Shown here: positions 54,988 to 63,037 of the stretch, piece after piece | Layout of the letters: each line of letters begins with the position of its first letter | How positions within the stretch are numbered: the first letter of the stretch is position 1 | Assembly: GCA_046160825.1 (NCBI GenBank) | Contig: JBJXHC010000106.1 | Span: forward strand, 1 to 64,000 | Direction: 5' to 3' | DNA: 64,000 nt | Source of the DNA: JBJXHC01 sp046160825 | GTDB taxonomy: Bacteria > Bacteroidota > Ignavibacteria > UBA10030 > UBA6906 | The notes under the pieces: generated by a model | Told to the model about the DNA's origin: nothing | What the model saw: the letters and a program-made list of their open reading frames with translations, nothing else | Databases searched by the model: none | Made by a program: the position numbers and the translations under genes

Positions 54988-55155
54988 CTACCTTATTCCA
55001 CGTTTTTTCTTCTCAATCAGTACTTGTGCATCCACCGGTGACGCGCAGATAGCACAGACATAGCGTCGCGTGGTCTCATTGAAATCAGGCTCCCTCCTTT
55101 GTTTGCAGTTCGGGCATCGGACAACGAGCGGTTTTTCTTCTTTGGATTTGGGCAT
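54988..55155 (-). CDS. 55-residue zinc-ribbon protein
   Basis: A short gene from ATG 55155 to TAG 54988. The product is highly charged, with CPNC at residues 14-17 and CAIC at 38-41, a classic four-cysteine zinc ribbon (CPNCKQRREPD...YVCAICASP). Its ends are Lys/Arg-rich (MPKSKEEKP and EKKKRG). No ribosome site is obvious. It lies 39 bases downstream of the agmatine deiminase gene on the same strand and could be co-transcribed. Possible nucleic-acid or protein binder; function unknown. Confidence 0.65.
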   Translation of the reverse strand: MPKSKEEKPLVVRCPNCKQRREPDFNETTRRYVCAICASPVDAQVLIEKKKRGIR

Positions 55156-55194
55156 GGGGTGACAAGGGTTTAGTGGTTTGGGGTATGAACTCTG

Positions 55195-56259
55195 TCACGG
55201 CTGTTGTTGAGTCAGACAGTGAATCGTGCCGAAACCCCAGACAAGGTCTACGGCATGGATACCGACGACAGGGCGGTCAGTGATCAATTCAGAAATAATA
55301 CCAAGCGCCACACGGTCATTGGGATCATTGAATGTCGGGACAAGAACTGCCGCGTTGGAAATGTAGAAGTTCGCGTAACTCGCAGGGAGACGGACTCCAT
55401 CAAATATCAATGGGGAAGGCATGGGAAGTTTCACAACCTCCGGTTTCGATCCGTTCTCCAGAATCATGCCCTGTAGACGCTCCTGGTTTTCCTTCAAGAC
55501 GGCGTAGTTGGCATCCGTGGGGTGTTGCTCATCGCACACAACAACCGTTGCGGAATTCACGAAACGCGCAAGGTCATCGACATGACCATGCGTATCATCA
55601 CCGGCAATACCTTTGCCCAACCAGAGAACATTGGTAACACCGAGCGAGTCCTTCAGTCCAAGTTCGGTTTGTTCGCGACTCATTCCCGGATTGCGCACCT
55701 GGGTTTGTTGGTCAAGGAGACACTCTTCTGTTGTGAGAAGCGTCCCACGGCCATTTACATCAATCGCCCCACCTTCGAGTACGAGCGGTTTGCCATTCCA
55801 CACGGGATCAAATCGACGGAGACCGAGTGCCTTTGCAGCACGGGCATGAATCTTCGCGTCCTTCTTGTGATTGCTATACTTGGCCCAGCCGGTGAAACCG
55901 AAGTTGTTAATCGCCACTTCGCTTTCATTCTCATCGCGCCTCACGAACATCGGCCCGAAGTCCCGCGTCCACCCTCTGTCAGTAGGAAAGCGAAAGAATT
56001 CCACCCGGGAAAGATCAACTCCCACTTTCGTGAGAACGCGATGAGCAGAGCGTTCGTGCTCTTTCGACTCCACAATAATACGGACGATCTCACCGTGTAC
56101 GATTGCGCGTACAATCTCACCGTACACCCAGGGGATGGGTGTGAACTTGCCGGGCCAGTCTTCCTTGTTGTGCGGCCATCCGAGCCAGGTGGCATCATGT
56201 CGCTCCCACTCGGCGGGCATACGGAAACCAAGCGAGGCTGGTGTTGCGTTGCGAGACAC
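55195..56259 (-). CDS. aguA: Agmatine deiminase
   Basis: A 354-residue guanidino-group hydrolase that converts agmatine to N-carbamoylputrescine and ammonia. Conserved segments are TRDFGPMFV, GGAIDVNGRGTLLTTEECL, GDDTHGHVDDLARFV (His and Asp of the active site) and the catalytic cysteine in FGTIHCLTQQQP near the C-terminus. Length is normal. It begins with GTG at 56259, which overlaps the stop of aguB (TAGTG). Gene order aguB-aguA gives the complete agmatine-to-putrescine route. Confidence 0.95.
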   Translation of the reverse strand: MSRNATPASLGFRMPAEWERHDATWLGWPHNKEDWPGKFTPIPWVYGEIVRAIVHGEIVRIIVESKEHERSAHRVLTKVGVDLSRVEFFRFPTDRGWTRDFGPMFVRRDENESEVAINNFGFTGWAKYSNHKKDAKIHARAAKALGLRRFDPVWNGKPLVLEGGAIDVNGRGTLLTTEECLLDQQTQVRNPGMSREQTELGLKDSLGVTNVLWLGKGIAGDDTHGHVDDLARFVNSATVVVCDEQHPTDANYAVLKENQERLQGMILENGSKPEVVKLPMPSPLIFDGVRLPASYANFYISNAAVLVPTFNDPNDRVALGIISELITDRPVVGIHAVDLVWGFGTIHCLTQQQP

Positions 56260-57182
56260 TATTGTTTCGGACTCCAGGGTTCGTCGTTCAGAAAGCGGCG
56301 GGTGATGCCATCATAAGCATCAATGCGGCGGTCCCGCAGGAAAGGCCAATTGTGGCGGATCTCTTCCATATGCGCCGTATCGACCTCGGCAAGCAGGATT
56401 TCTTCTTTATCTGTTGAAGCCTCTGCAAGGATCACTCCCTGTGGATCCGCGATAAACGATGATCCCCAGAATTCAATCCCCGGTCCACCCGCTTGGGGGA
56501 TTTCGTGTCCCGTACGGTTTGCCGCTGCGACGTACACGCCGTTGGCAATTGCATGACCGCGTTGGATTATCCGCCAGGCATCACGTTGCGCTGCGCCATA
56601 TTGCGCTTTCTCATGAGGATGCCAGCCAATCGCGGTCGGATAGAAGAGCACATCAGCACCCTGAAGGGCCGTAAGCCTCGCACCCTCGGGATACCATTGA
56701 TCCCAACAAATGAGCGTTCCGACCCGCCCGATAGAAGTGTCGGTGGCTTTGAAACCAAGGTCTCCGGGCGTGAAATAAAATTTCTCGTAGTATGATGGAT
56801 CATCCGGAATATGCATTTTCCTATAGAAACCTGCGATGCATCCGTCGGTATCAATGATGGCGGCGCTGTTATGATACACGCCGACTGCACGCTTTTCAAA
56901 GACGGGGGCGATTATGACAACACCCAACGATTGTGCTTCCTTCGCGAGAGCATCGGTACTCGGTCCCGGTACCGGTTCCGCGAGATCGAACATCGCTATA
57001 TCTTCACGCTGACAAAAATACTGTGACCGGAAAAGCTCCGGTAAACAGATGACTCGCGCGCCTTTTCTGGCGGCGTCTTTCACTTTTTCGACAGCGCGGC
57101 GGAGGTTGTCTTTGGGATCCATACCCACAGACATCTGGACAAGACCAATAGTATATCGACGGGGATGCTGAGGAACGGACAC
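56259..57182 (-). CDS. aguB: N-carbamoylputrescine amidase
   Basis: A 307-residue nitrilase-superfamily enzyme that hydrolyses N-carbamoylputrescine to putrescine, CO2 and ammonia. The Glu-Lys-Cys triad is visible in CLPELFRSQYF, FYRKMHIPDDP and LICWDQWYPEGAR. ANGVYVAAANRTGHE is typical of this subfamily. GTG at 57182 is the start. Directly coupled to aguA. The source of agmatine (arginine decarboxylase) is not in the window. Confidence 0.95.
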   Translation of the reverse strand: MSVPQHPRRYTIGLVQMSVGMDPKDNLRRAVEKVKDAARKGARVICLPELFRSQYFCQREDIAMFDLAEPVPGPSTDALAKEAQSLGVVIIAPVFEKRAVGVYHNSAAIIDTDGCIAGFYRKMHIPDDPSYYEKFYFTPGDLGFKATDTSIGRVGTLICWDQWYPEGARLTALQGADVLFYPTAIGWHPHEKAQYGAAQRDAWRIIQRGHAIANGVYVAAANRTGHEIPQAGGPGIEFWGSSFIADPQGVILAEASTDKEEILLAEVDTAHMEEIRHNWPFLRDRRIDAYDGITRRFLNDEPWSPKQ

Positions 57183-57264
57183 GGGACCGGTTCTTATTGG
57201 ACGGAAAATGTGTGCGAGAATATAGCCACGGTGATTCTGAAAAGCAAGAATCGCTCAGATGACA

Positions 57265-57901
57265 TTACGAAGTGGCCGATCCGGCAACCGCAACGGCCCG
57301 CGCAACAAGGGTTTCAATTTCAGAAAAACGGTTCTGGGCAATGAGATCAGACTTCACCATCCAGCTTCCTCCGCACGCAAGGACCGGAGAAAATTTGAGA
57401 TATGAGGTGAGACTTGCTTCATCAATCCCACCTGTGAGGATGAATCTGATATTTCTATATGGGGCTGCGATGGCCTTCAAGTAGCCAATCCCGCCGCTGG
57501 GTTCGGCGGGGAAAAACTTTACGGCATCAAGACCAAGCTCAAGCGCCGCTTCAATCTCTGTGGGTGCGACAACCCCCGGGGTTATTGGAATACCTTCGTG
57601 CAAGCAATACTCCACGACCTTCCGATTGAGTCCGGGTGAAACCAGATACTTCGCTCCGCAATCGACTGCAGTCTTTGCCTGATCAACACTCAACACTGTC
57701 CCTGCACCAAGACATATCAGGCAATGTTTTTGCGATCCGGGTAATTGCCCCTTTTGCCGCGTTTGTGCGAAAGGTGATCTCCATTGTGGGAAGACCGCCG
57801 TTGATGAGCGCTTGTGCAAGAGGTTCGGCGCGGCCCTCGTCTTCAATAATGACGACAGGGATGATTCGAATACGACCGAGCTGTTCGAGTACCGGGTTCA
57901 T
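57265..57901 (-). pseudogene. eda: KDPG/KHG aldolase, frameshifted
   Basis: The N-terminal half (57901 to about 57713) reads RIRIIPVVIIEDEGRAEPLA, GGLPTMEITFRTNAAKG and IAKTLPDM. The C-terminal half is in another frame from about 57711 and reads LGAGTVLSVDQAKTAVDCGA, FVSPGL-like KYLVSPGLN, LDAVKFFPAEPSGGI and FILTGGIDEASL. The break falls at GATATGTCTTGGTGCAGGG, just where the family has PDMLVGAGTV, and looks like a two-base loss. Both catalytic residues (Glu in MEITFRT, Lys in VKFFPAE) survive. So the damage is recent, is a sequencing error, or is bypassed. Eda splits KDPG to pyruvate and glyceraldehyde-3-phosphate. It lies 10 bases after gnd. Confidence 0.9.
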
Positions 57902-57911
57902 TGTCGGATGA

Positions 57912-59366
57912 TCATGCACTATATGCAGTCGAGGATGTTTCACCTCCGCGACCGGTCCAGTTGGTATGGAAGAACTCTCCCCGCGGCTTGTCAATGCGCT
58001 CATATTGGTGAGCGCCAAAGTAGTCACGTTGCGCCTGCAGAAGATTTGCCGGCAGGCGCTCATTGCGGTAGCCGTCGAAGTAATTCAACGCCGTCGAGAA
58101 TGCGGGCACCCAGACACCGTTCGTTATAGCCGTGGCGATAACACGACGCCATGATGCCTGCGACGATTCAATCTTCTCCTTGAAGAAGGGATCAAGTAGC
58201 AGATTTGCAAGCCCCGGATTCCTGTCGAATGCCTCCTTGATTTTTCCAAGGAACGCAGACCGGATGATGCATCCGCCGCGCCACATCAACGCAATGCTGC
58301 CATAATTCAGATTCCATTTGAATTCCTCTGCCGCAGCGCGCAACAGTGTGAATCCCTGCGCATACGAGATAATCTTTGAGGCATATAAAGCGAGTTCAAG
58401 GTCTTTCAAGAACGCGGTTCTGTCACCTGTAAACTTCGCGGAAGGGCCATTCAAGACCTTCGATGCGGCGACGCGGTCTTCTTTCATCGCAGAAAGACAT
58501 CGAGCAAACACTGCTTCGCTAATAAGTGTGAGCGGAATACCGAGATCAAGAGATGTCACGCTCGTCCACTTGCCCGTTCCTTTCTGACCGGCTGTGTCAA
58601 GAATCTTGTCGACGAGTGGTGTACCATCCTCATCTTTGTACGCAAGGATGTCTCTCGTGATCTCGATGAGGTAGCTATCGAGGATTCCAGTGTTCCATTG
58701 CTTGAATACCAGGTGCATTTCGTCGGCAGACATTCCAAGAATGTCCTTCATGATCTGGTACGCTTCGCAAATGAGTTGCATGTCGCCGTACTCAATGCCA
58801 TTGTGAACCATCTTCACAAAATGCCCGGCACCGTCCGTACCAACCCAATCGCAGCACGGTACTCCATTGTCCACTTTTGCAGCAATGGATTGAAAGATCG
58901 GTTGCACATGGGGCCATGCAGCTTGCGATCCCCCCGGCATTATGGAGGGCCCTGTCAAAGCACCCTCCTCACCACCTGAAACACCTGTACCAATAAACAA
59001 CAAGCCCTTGCCTTCAAGGTACTTCGTCCTCCGAATCGTGTCCGGGAAATGCGAGTTGCCTCCGTCAATAATAATGTCGCCCTTTTGGAGATGCGGGAGA
59101 AGGCTTTCGATAAATTCATCCACAGGCTTTCCGGCCTTCACCATCAGCATGACTTTGCGTGGTGCCTTGAGCGCGTCAACCAATTCCTTGATGGAGTGTG
59201 TACCAATGATCTTCTTGCCCTTCGCCCGGCCGCTGACAAAGTGATCGACTTTTTCGACCGTCCGGTTGAACACTGCCACCCTATACCCGTGGTGTTCCAT
59301 GTTCAATACGAGATTTTCCCCCATGACGGCCAAGCCAACGAGGCCGATATCTGCTTTCTCTTGCAT
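57912..59366 (-). CDS. gnd: 6-phosphogluconate dehydrogenase (decarboxylating)
   Basis: A 484-residue enzyme of the oxidative pentose-phosphate pathway that yields ribulose-5-phosphate, CO2 and NADPH. The Rossmann start is GLAVMGENLVLNMEHHGY, the nucleotide-specificity loop is VFNRT, and the active-site segments are GGNSHFPDT, GTDGAGHFVKMVHNGIEYGD and, near the C-terminus, AQRDYFGAHQYERID. Length is normal for the long form. Intact between the broken eda and a kdgK remnant. Confidence 0.97.
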   Translation of the reverse strand: MQEKADIGLVGLAVMGENLVLNMEHHGYRVAVFNRTVEKVDHFVSGRAKGKKIIGTHSIKELVDALKAPRKVMLMVKAGKPVDEFIESLLPHLQKGDIIIDGGNSHFPDTIRRTKYLEGKGLLFIGTGVSGGEEGALTGPSIMPGGSQAAWPHVQPIFQSIAAKVDNGVPCCDWVGTDGAGHFVKMVHNGIEYGDMQLICEAYQIMKDILGMSADEMHLVFKQWNTGILDSYLIEITRDILAYKDEDGTPLVDKILDTAGQKGTGKWTSVTSLDLGIPLTLISEAVFARCLSAMKEDRVAASKVLNGPSAKFTGDRTAFLKDLELALYASKIISYAQGFTLLRAAAEEFKWNLNYGSIALMWRGGCIIRSAFLGKIKEAFDRNPGLANLLLDPFFKEKIESSQASWRRVIATAITNGVWVPAFSTALNYFDGYRNERLPANLLQAQRDYFGAHQYERIDKPRGEFFHTNWTGRGGETSSTAYSA

Positions 59367-59459
59367 AGTTTACGGCTTCTCTTTCTTCAAATTGTAGAAT
59401 ATAGATTGAGCATCAGTGAAGATAAACACAAATATGTGAAGACACAAAATCCGAAGATG

Positions 59460-59614
59460 TCAGCGCTTGATCCTCGCGCTCCCCCCCTCATCACGTGTTC
59501 GATCTCTTCCATGGTGACCATACTTGTATCACCACGCGTGGATTGAAGCAACGCACCATGTGCCGTCCCCATCTCCACGCACTCTTTGGGAGTGAGTACA
59601 AAAAAGATCTCCAT
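59460..59614 (-). pseudogene. C-terminal remnant of a PfkB-family sugar kinase (probably KDG kinase)
   Basis: The minus strand encodes ECVEMGTAHGALLQSTRGDT then SMVTMEEIEHVMRGG, the usual end of PfkB-type 2-keto-3-deoxygluconate kinases. A run of seven C (59481-59487, G7 on this strand) breaks the frame: with one more G the reading continues SARIKR and stops at 59460, the normal family ending. Everything upstream, including the substrate site and the DTxGAGD region, is missing. So only about the last 50 residues survive. Its place behind gnd and eda suggests a former Entner-Doudoroff gene set. Confidence 0.65.
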
Positions 59615-59683
59615 TTGTCAAGATGGGCACTCAAGAAAAAAGAGAGGTAAGTCCAGAACTGTGTTTTCAGACGTAAAGCGGCA

Positions 59684-60838
59684 TTAATCCGAGAGATCTA
59701 CAACGAACCCCAACTGCTGAAGTGGATACTTAAGTTCGATCGTATTCGAATTCAGGCCAACAGTAACCGTGCTGAACTCGCGCCTCGTGCGATACTCCGC
59801 GCGGAGCTTACGAAAATACGTTGCCCTTTCAGTGGGAGCGACGTTGCGAATCCCACGAAGAAGCTGGTCGTCAAACTCAATATTATAAGATTCTCGAACA
59901 ACTTGACGAATATTTTCTTGCCGACTTTGGTGAGGGACCGCAACAACTCGGACTCTTTGGTCAGGAGCAAATACCCCACCAGAATCTTCACCAATAAATC
60001 TACAGGTAGCCTCATACACCATGCGCAACGCATTCATCTTTCCGTCGAGAGAGTATCCGGCAATGTGGGGCGTCCCGATGACTACACGGTCTAATAATTC
60101 CACCATAATTTCCGGCTCTCCTTCCCAAACATCAAGTATGGCAGAAGACAGATGTTGAGATGCTAGAACCGAGCATAGCGCTATTGAATCGACAACGGGA
60201 CCCCGTGATGTGTTCAGAAGTACGCAGCCTCGCTTCATAGCTTTTAGGCGCTGGGCATCAAAAAGATGATGGGTTGGATTTGTTCCGCTCTTTGTTAGCG
60301 GCACATGAATCGTGATGAATTCGGCGTCCATCAGTTCGCCCAGTGGACGATAGGCAGTGTCCTTTGACACTCTCTGTAAGGGTGGATCGTTCAATATTGG
60401 TATCATACCGAGAGATTTCACAAATTGAATAACTTTACTTCCAACATTTCCGCATCCAACTATTCCAATGGGTGCATCCTGTAAAGGCTTCCCAAAACGG
60501 CTGGAGTATGTCAACAATGCTGCCACAATATACTCGGCCACTGACGTGGAGTTACTTCCAGGTGCACTGGCAAAACCGATGCCGCGAGAATCGAGATACT
60601 GTCGATCAATGTGGTCTTCGCCGATCGTGACCGTCCCGACAAATTTCACACTGCTTCCATCCAGAAGGCCTGCGTTCACCGGCGTTTCCGAACGCACGAT
60701 AAGAACATCCGCATCCCGGACTGTTCCCCGCGTGATCTCCGATGTATCCAATGCCACCACATCACCAATACGGGAAAAAACATCGACAACCATCGGAGTG
60801 TGTTTGTTGACAACGATTCGAGGGCGGAGGCTCGTCAC
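59684..60838 (-). CDS. pdxB: Erythronate-4-phosphate dehydrogenase
   Basis: A 384-residue D-2-hydroxyacid dehydrogenase of pyridoxal-phosphate synthesis. Typical PdxB segments: VLIVRSETPVNAGLLDG, KFVGTVTIGEDHID, FASAPGSNSTSVAEYIVAAL, IGIVGCGNVGSKVIQF, LNTSRGPVVD and TPHIAGYSLDGKMNALRMVY, plus the C-terminal dimerisation domain. GTG at 60838 is preferred because GGAG lies seven bases upstream and the family similarity starts there. An ATG at 60889 would overlap ppk1 by 35 bases. It follows ppk1. Confidence 0.9.
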   Translation of the reverse strand: MTSLRPRIVVNKHTPMVVDVFSRIGDVVALDTSEITRGTVRDADVLIVRSETPVNAGLLDGSSVKFVGTVTIGEDHIDRQYLDSRGIGFASAPGSNSTSVAEYIVAALLTYSSRFGKPLQDAPIGIVGCGNVGSKVIQFVKSLGMIPILNDPPLQRVSKDTAYRPLGELMDAEFITIHVPLTKSGTNPTHHLFDAQRLKAMKRGCVLLNTSRGPVVDSIALCSVLASQHLSSAILDVWEGEPEIMVELLDRVVIGTPHIAGYSLDGKMNALRMVYEATCRFIGEDSGGVFAPDQRVRVVAVPHQSRQENIRQVVRESYNIEFDDQLLRGIRNVAPTERATYFRKLRAEYRTRREFSTVTVGLNSNTIELKYPLQQLGFVVDLSD

Positions 60839-60854
60839 CTTCTTGCTCCGTGGC

Positions 60855-62909
60855 TCATTGAAGGGATTTGAGATATTCGTGGGTCGCATATTGAGACCGA
60901 ACTGAGTCGGGGCCGGCCGTTCGTAGTGCATTCGTTTGATTCTTGTCGATGATGCGGGCTTTGGCTGTATCTGCAAGTTGAAGTTGCACGAGTCTGTTCA
61001 CTACGCCCTGTAGTGAGGGATCATAAATGGGAAATGCAACCTCAATCCTCTGACTGAGGTTCCGACGCATCCAATCTGCTGATGACAGGTAGTACATCGG
61101 ATTGCCACCGTTGTGGAAAATGAATACTCGCGCGTGCTCAAGAAATCGGTCCACGATACTGATGACCTTGATATTTTCACTCATTCCCTTCACTTCCGGA
61201 GTAAGGCAACATATCCCGCGAATAATGAGATGGACGGCAACACCTTTCTCACTCGCCTCATAGAGCTTCGTAATCATGTCCGAGTCTTCAAGACTGTTCA
61301 TCTTCGCGATGATTGACGCCGGGTTCCCTTTTCGTGCGTTCTTTATTTCCCGATCAATCAGTTTCACAAAACCCGATCGTAACACAAAGGGAGCAACGAG
61401 CAGGTGTTCGAATTCGGCCCCTCGCGCACGCCGCGAGAGTACATCGAATACCACGGCCACCTCCTTCGTAAGACGCACATCGGCCGTGAACAATCCGAAA
61501 TCAGTATATATCCGTGCAGCGTTTTCATTGAAATTGCCTGTGCTGAGATATGCTACTTGCGTTACTTTCCCCTGCTCTTCGAGCGTGACAAGACAAAGTT
61601 TCGCATGAACTTTCAGGCCGGGGAAACTGTAGAGCACTTTCGCACCCGCTTTTTCCAACTCCGAGGCCCAGTAGAGGTTCGATTCCTCATCAAACCGCGC
61701 TTTCACTTCCACAAACACTGTTACTTGTTTTCCAGACCTGAGCGCCTTAAGAAGCTCCTCTATCACCCTTGAGTTACGGGCAACCCTGTAGAGTGTGATC
61801 TTGACGGAAACAACTCGAGGATCATCCGCTGCCTGTGAAAGAAACTGTATGACTGTCTCGTACGAATGATACGGATAAAACAAGAGCTGATCCCTTTGAA
61901 GTACCTCTTCGATGAAACGACGGGAAGAAGGAACTCGAAGTGGCTCCATCGGCTGGTAGGTGAGATCAGGATCCTTGGGGTTTGGGAGAGAGAACAAATC
62001 ATGGAAATTGTGATACCTCGCCCCTTCAACCAGATCATCGGCGCCGAGATGAAACAGTCTCTTCAGCAGCTTTCTCATATGTCCCGGCATGTCAACGTCG
62101 TAAAGAAAACGGCAGAGCACCCCCGCTTTCCTCTTTTGTAATGCTGTTTTTATCTTTTGTACCAAGTCTCCGGAGAATTCATCATCAATATACAGCTCTG
62201 CATCACGAGTCATTTTGATGGAATATGCTCCCAAGACATCGTGGTTCGGGAAGACAGCGGACAGGTTCATTCTGATAACATCGTCGACAAACATGATGTC
62301 ATGCTGGCCACCGGAGGATGGTAAGGTAACAAACCGGGGAACCGCATGCGTTGGAATCTCTATCAGCGCGTATTGCGGTGATCCCTTGCTGCGATCGTTA
62401 TGTCGTTCACGTGCCTCCAGAGCGACGCACAAATAAATTTGTCTGTTCTCCAGAAATGGCGGCTCCTTTTCCACCCCAAGGAATACCGGCGCGAGGCTAC
62501 CGAGAATTTTTTCCTGAAACAACGACTTCACAAACCTGATCGCTTCACCATCAAGAGATCCCTCACGTAGAATCCGGATTCCTTCCTTCTCCAACGCGGC
62601 AGTGATATCATTGCGGAAAACCCTGCCGAACTCCTCCTGCTGGTGTATGACTGTCTTGTTGATCTGTTTCAACAACCAAGCAGGTTCGAAACCGAGATCC
62701 TTGCGTTTCTTCTTTTTCAATCCTTCGAGCGCCCGAACGGATGCCACTCGTACTCGGAAGAATTCGTCCAGATTGGAGGAGAATATCGCGAGGAACTTGA
62801 TGCGTTCGTAAAGGGGGACCGAGGGATCGGCAGCTTCCTGCAATACACGGTGGTTGAAGGAGAGCCAGCTTAACTCCCGATTCATGAATCTGATTGGAGA
62901 ATTATCCAT
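60855..62909 (-). CDS. ppk1: Polyphosphate kinase 1
   Basis: A 684-residue PPK1 that makes inorganic polyphosphate from ATP. The N-terminal domain begins FMNRELSWLSFNHRVLQEA and FLAIFSSNLDEFFRVRVA. The catalytic domains contain YHSYETVIQFLSQAADDP, VEVKARFDEESNLYWA, the phospho-accepting histidine in GLKVHAKLCLV, TGNFNENAARIYTDFGLFT and, near the end, FHNGGNPMYYLSSADWMRRN. Length is normal. It probably shares a transcript with pdxB. Confidence 0.96.
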   Translation of the reverse strand: MDNSPIRFMNRELSWLSFNHRVLQEAADPSVPLYERIKFLAIFSSNLDEFFRVRVASVRALEGLKKKKRKDLGFEPAWLLKQINKTVIHQQEEFGRVFRNDITAALEKEGIRILREGSLDGEAIRFVKSLFQEKILGSLAPVFLGVEKEPPFLENRQIYLCVALEARERHNDRSKGSPQYALIEIPTHAVPRFVTLPSSGGQHDIMFVDDVIRMNLSAVFPNHDVLGAYSIKMTRDAELYIDDEFSGDLVQKIKTALQKRKAGVLCRFLYDVDMPGHMRKLLKRLFHLGADDLVEGARYHNFHDLFSLPNPKDPDLTYQPMEPLRVPSSRRFIEEVLQRDQLLFYPYHSYETVIQFLSQAADDPRVVSVKITLYRVARNSRVIEELLKALRSGKQVTVFVEVKARFDEESNLYWASELEKAGAKVLYSFPGLKVHAKLCLVTLEEQGKVTQVAYLSTGNFNENAARIYTDFGLFTADVRLTKEVAVVFDVLSRRARGAEFEHLLVAPFVLRSGFVKLIDREIKNARKGNPASIIAKMNSLEDSDMITKLYEASEKGVAVHLIIRGICCLTPEVKGMSENIKVISIVDRFLEHARVFIFHNGGNPMYYLSSADWMRRNLSQRIEVAFPIYDPSLQGVVNRLVQLQLADTAKARIIDKNQTNALRTAGPDSVRSQYATHEYLKSLQ

Positions 62910-62935
62910 GCAGTAGGTCTAAGGAGATGAAGTGC

Positions 62936-62968
62936 CTTGACGATGGCGAGCCATCGTACGGAGTCAAG
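62936..62968. terminator. Inverted repeat between ppk1 and the fibronectin-like gene
   Basis: CTTGAC and GTCAAG form an outer arm around the near-perfect palindrome CGATGGC-GA-GCCATCG (62941-62956), with a six-base bulge. It lies about 70 bases past the end of the upstream minus-strand gene (63038) and 27 bases before ppk1. No T tract follows, so it may be a weak terminator or a protein-binding site. Confidence 0.45.
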
Positions 62969-63037
62969 ATAGGAGAAAAGAAGTTTCAATCAAGCGGTCC
63001 AAGCGCAGCTCCGGAGAAACCGATTTACACCGGACGC

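Noticed and set aside
59387..59614. 75-residue open frame read straight through to 59387.
   Set aside because: The last 25 residues (from the G7 run on) do not fit any family, while a one-base shift restores the normal kinase ending; annotated as a remnant instead.
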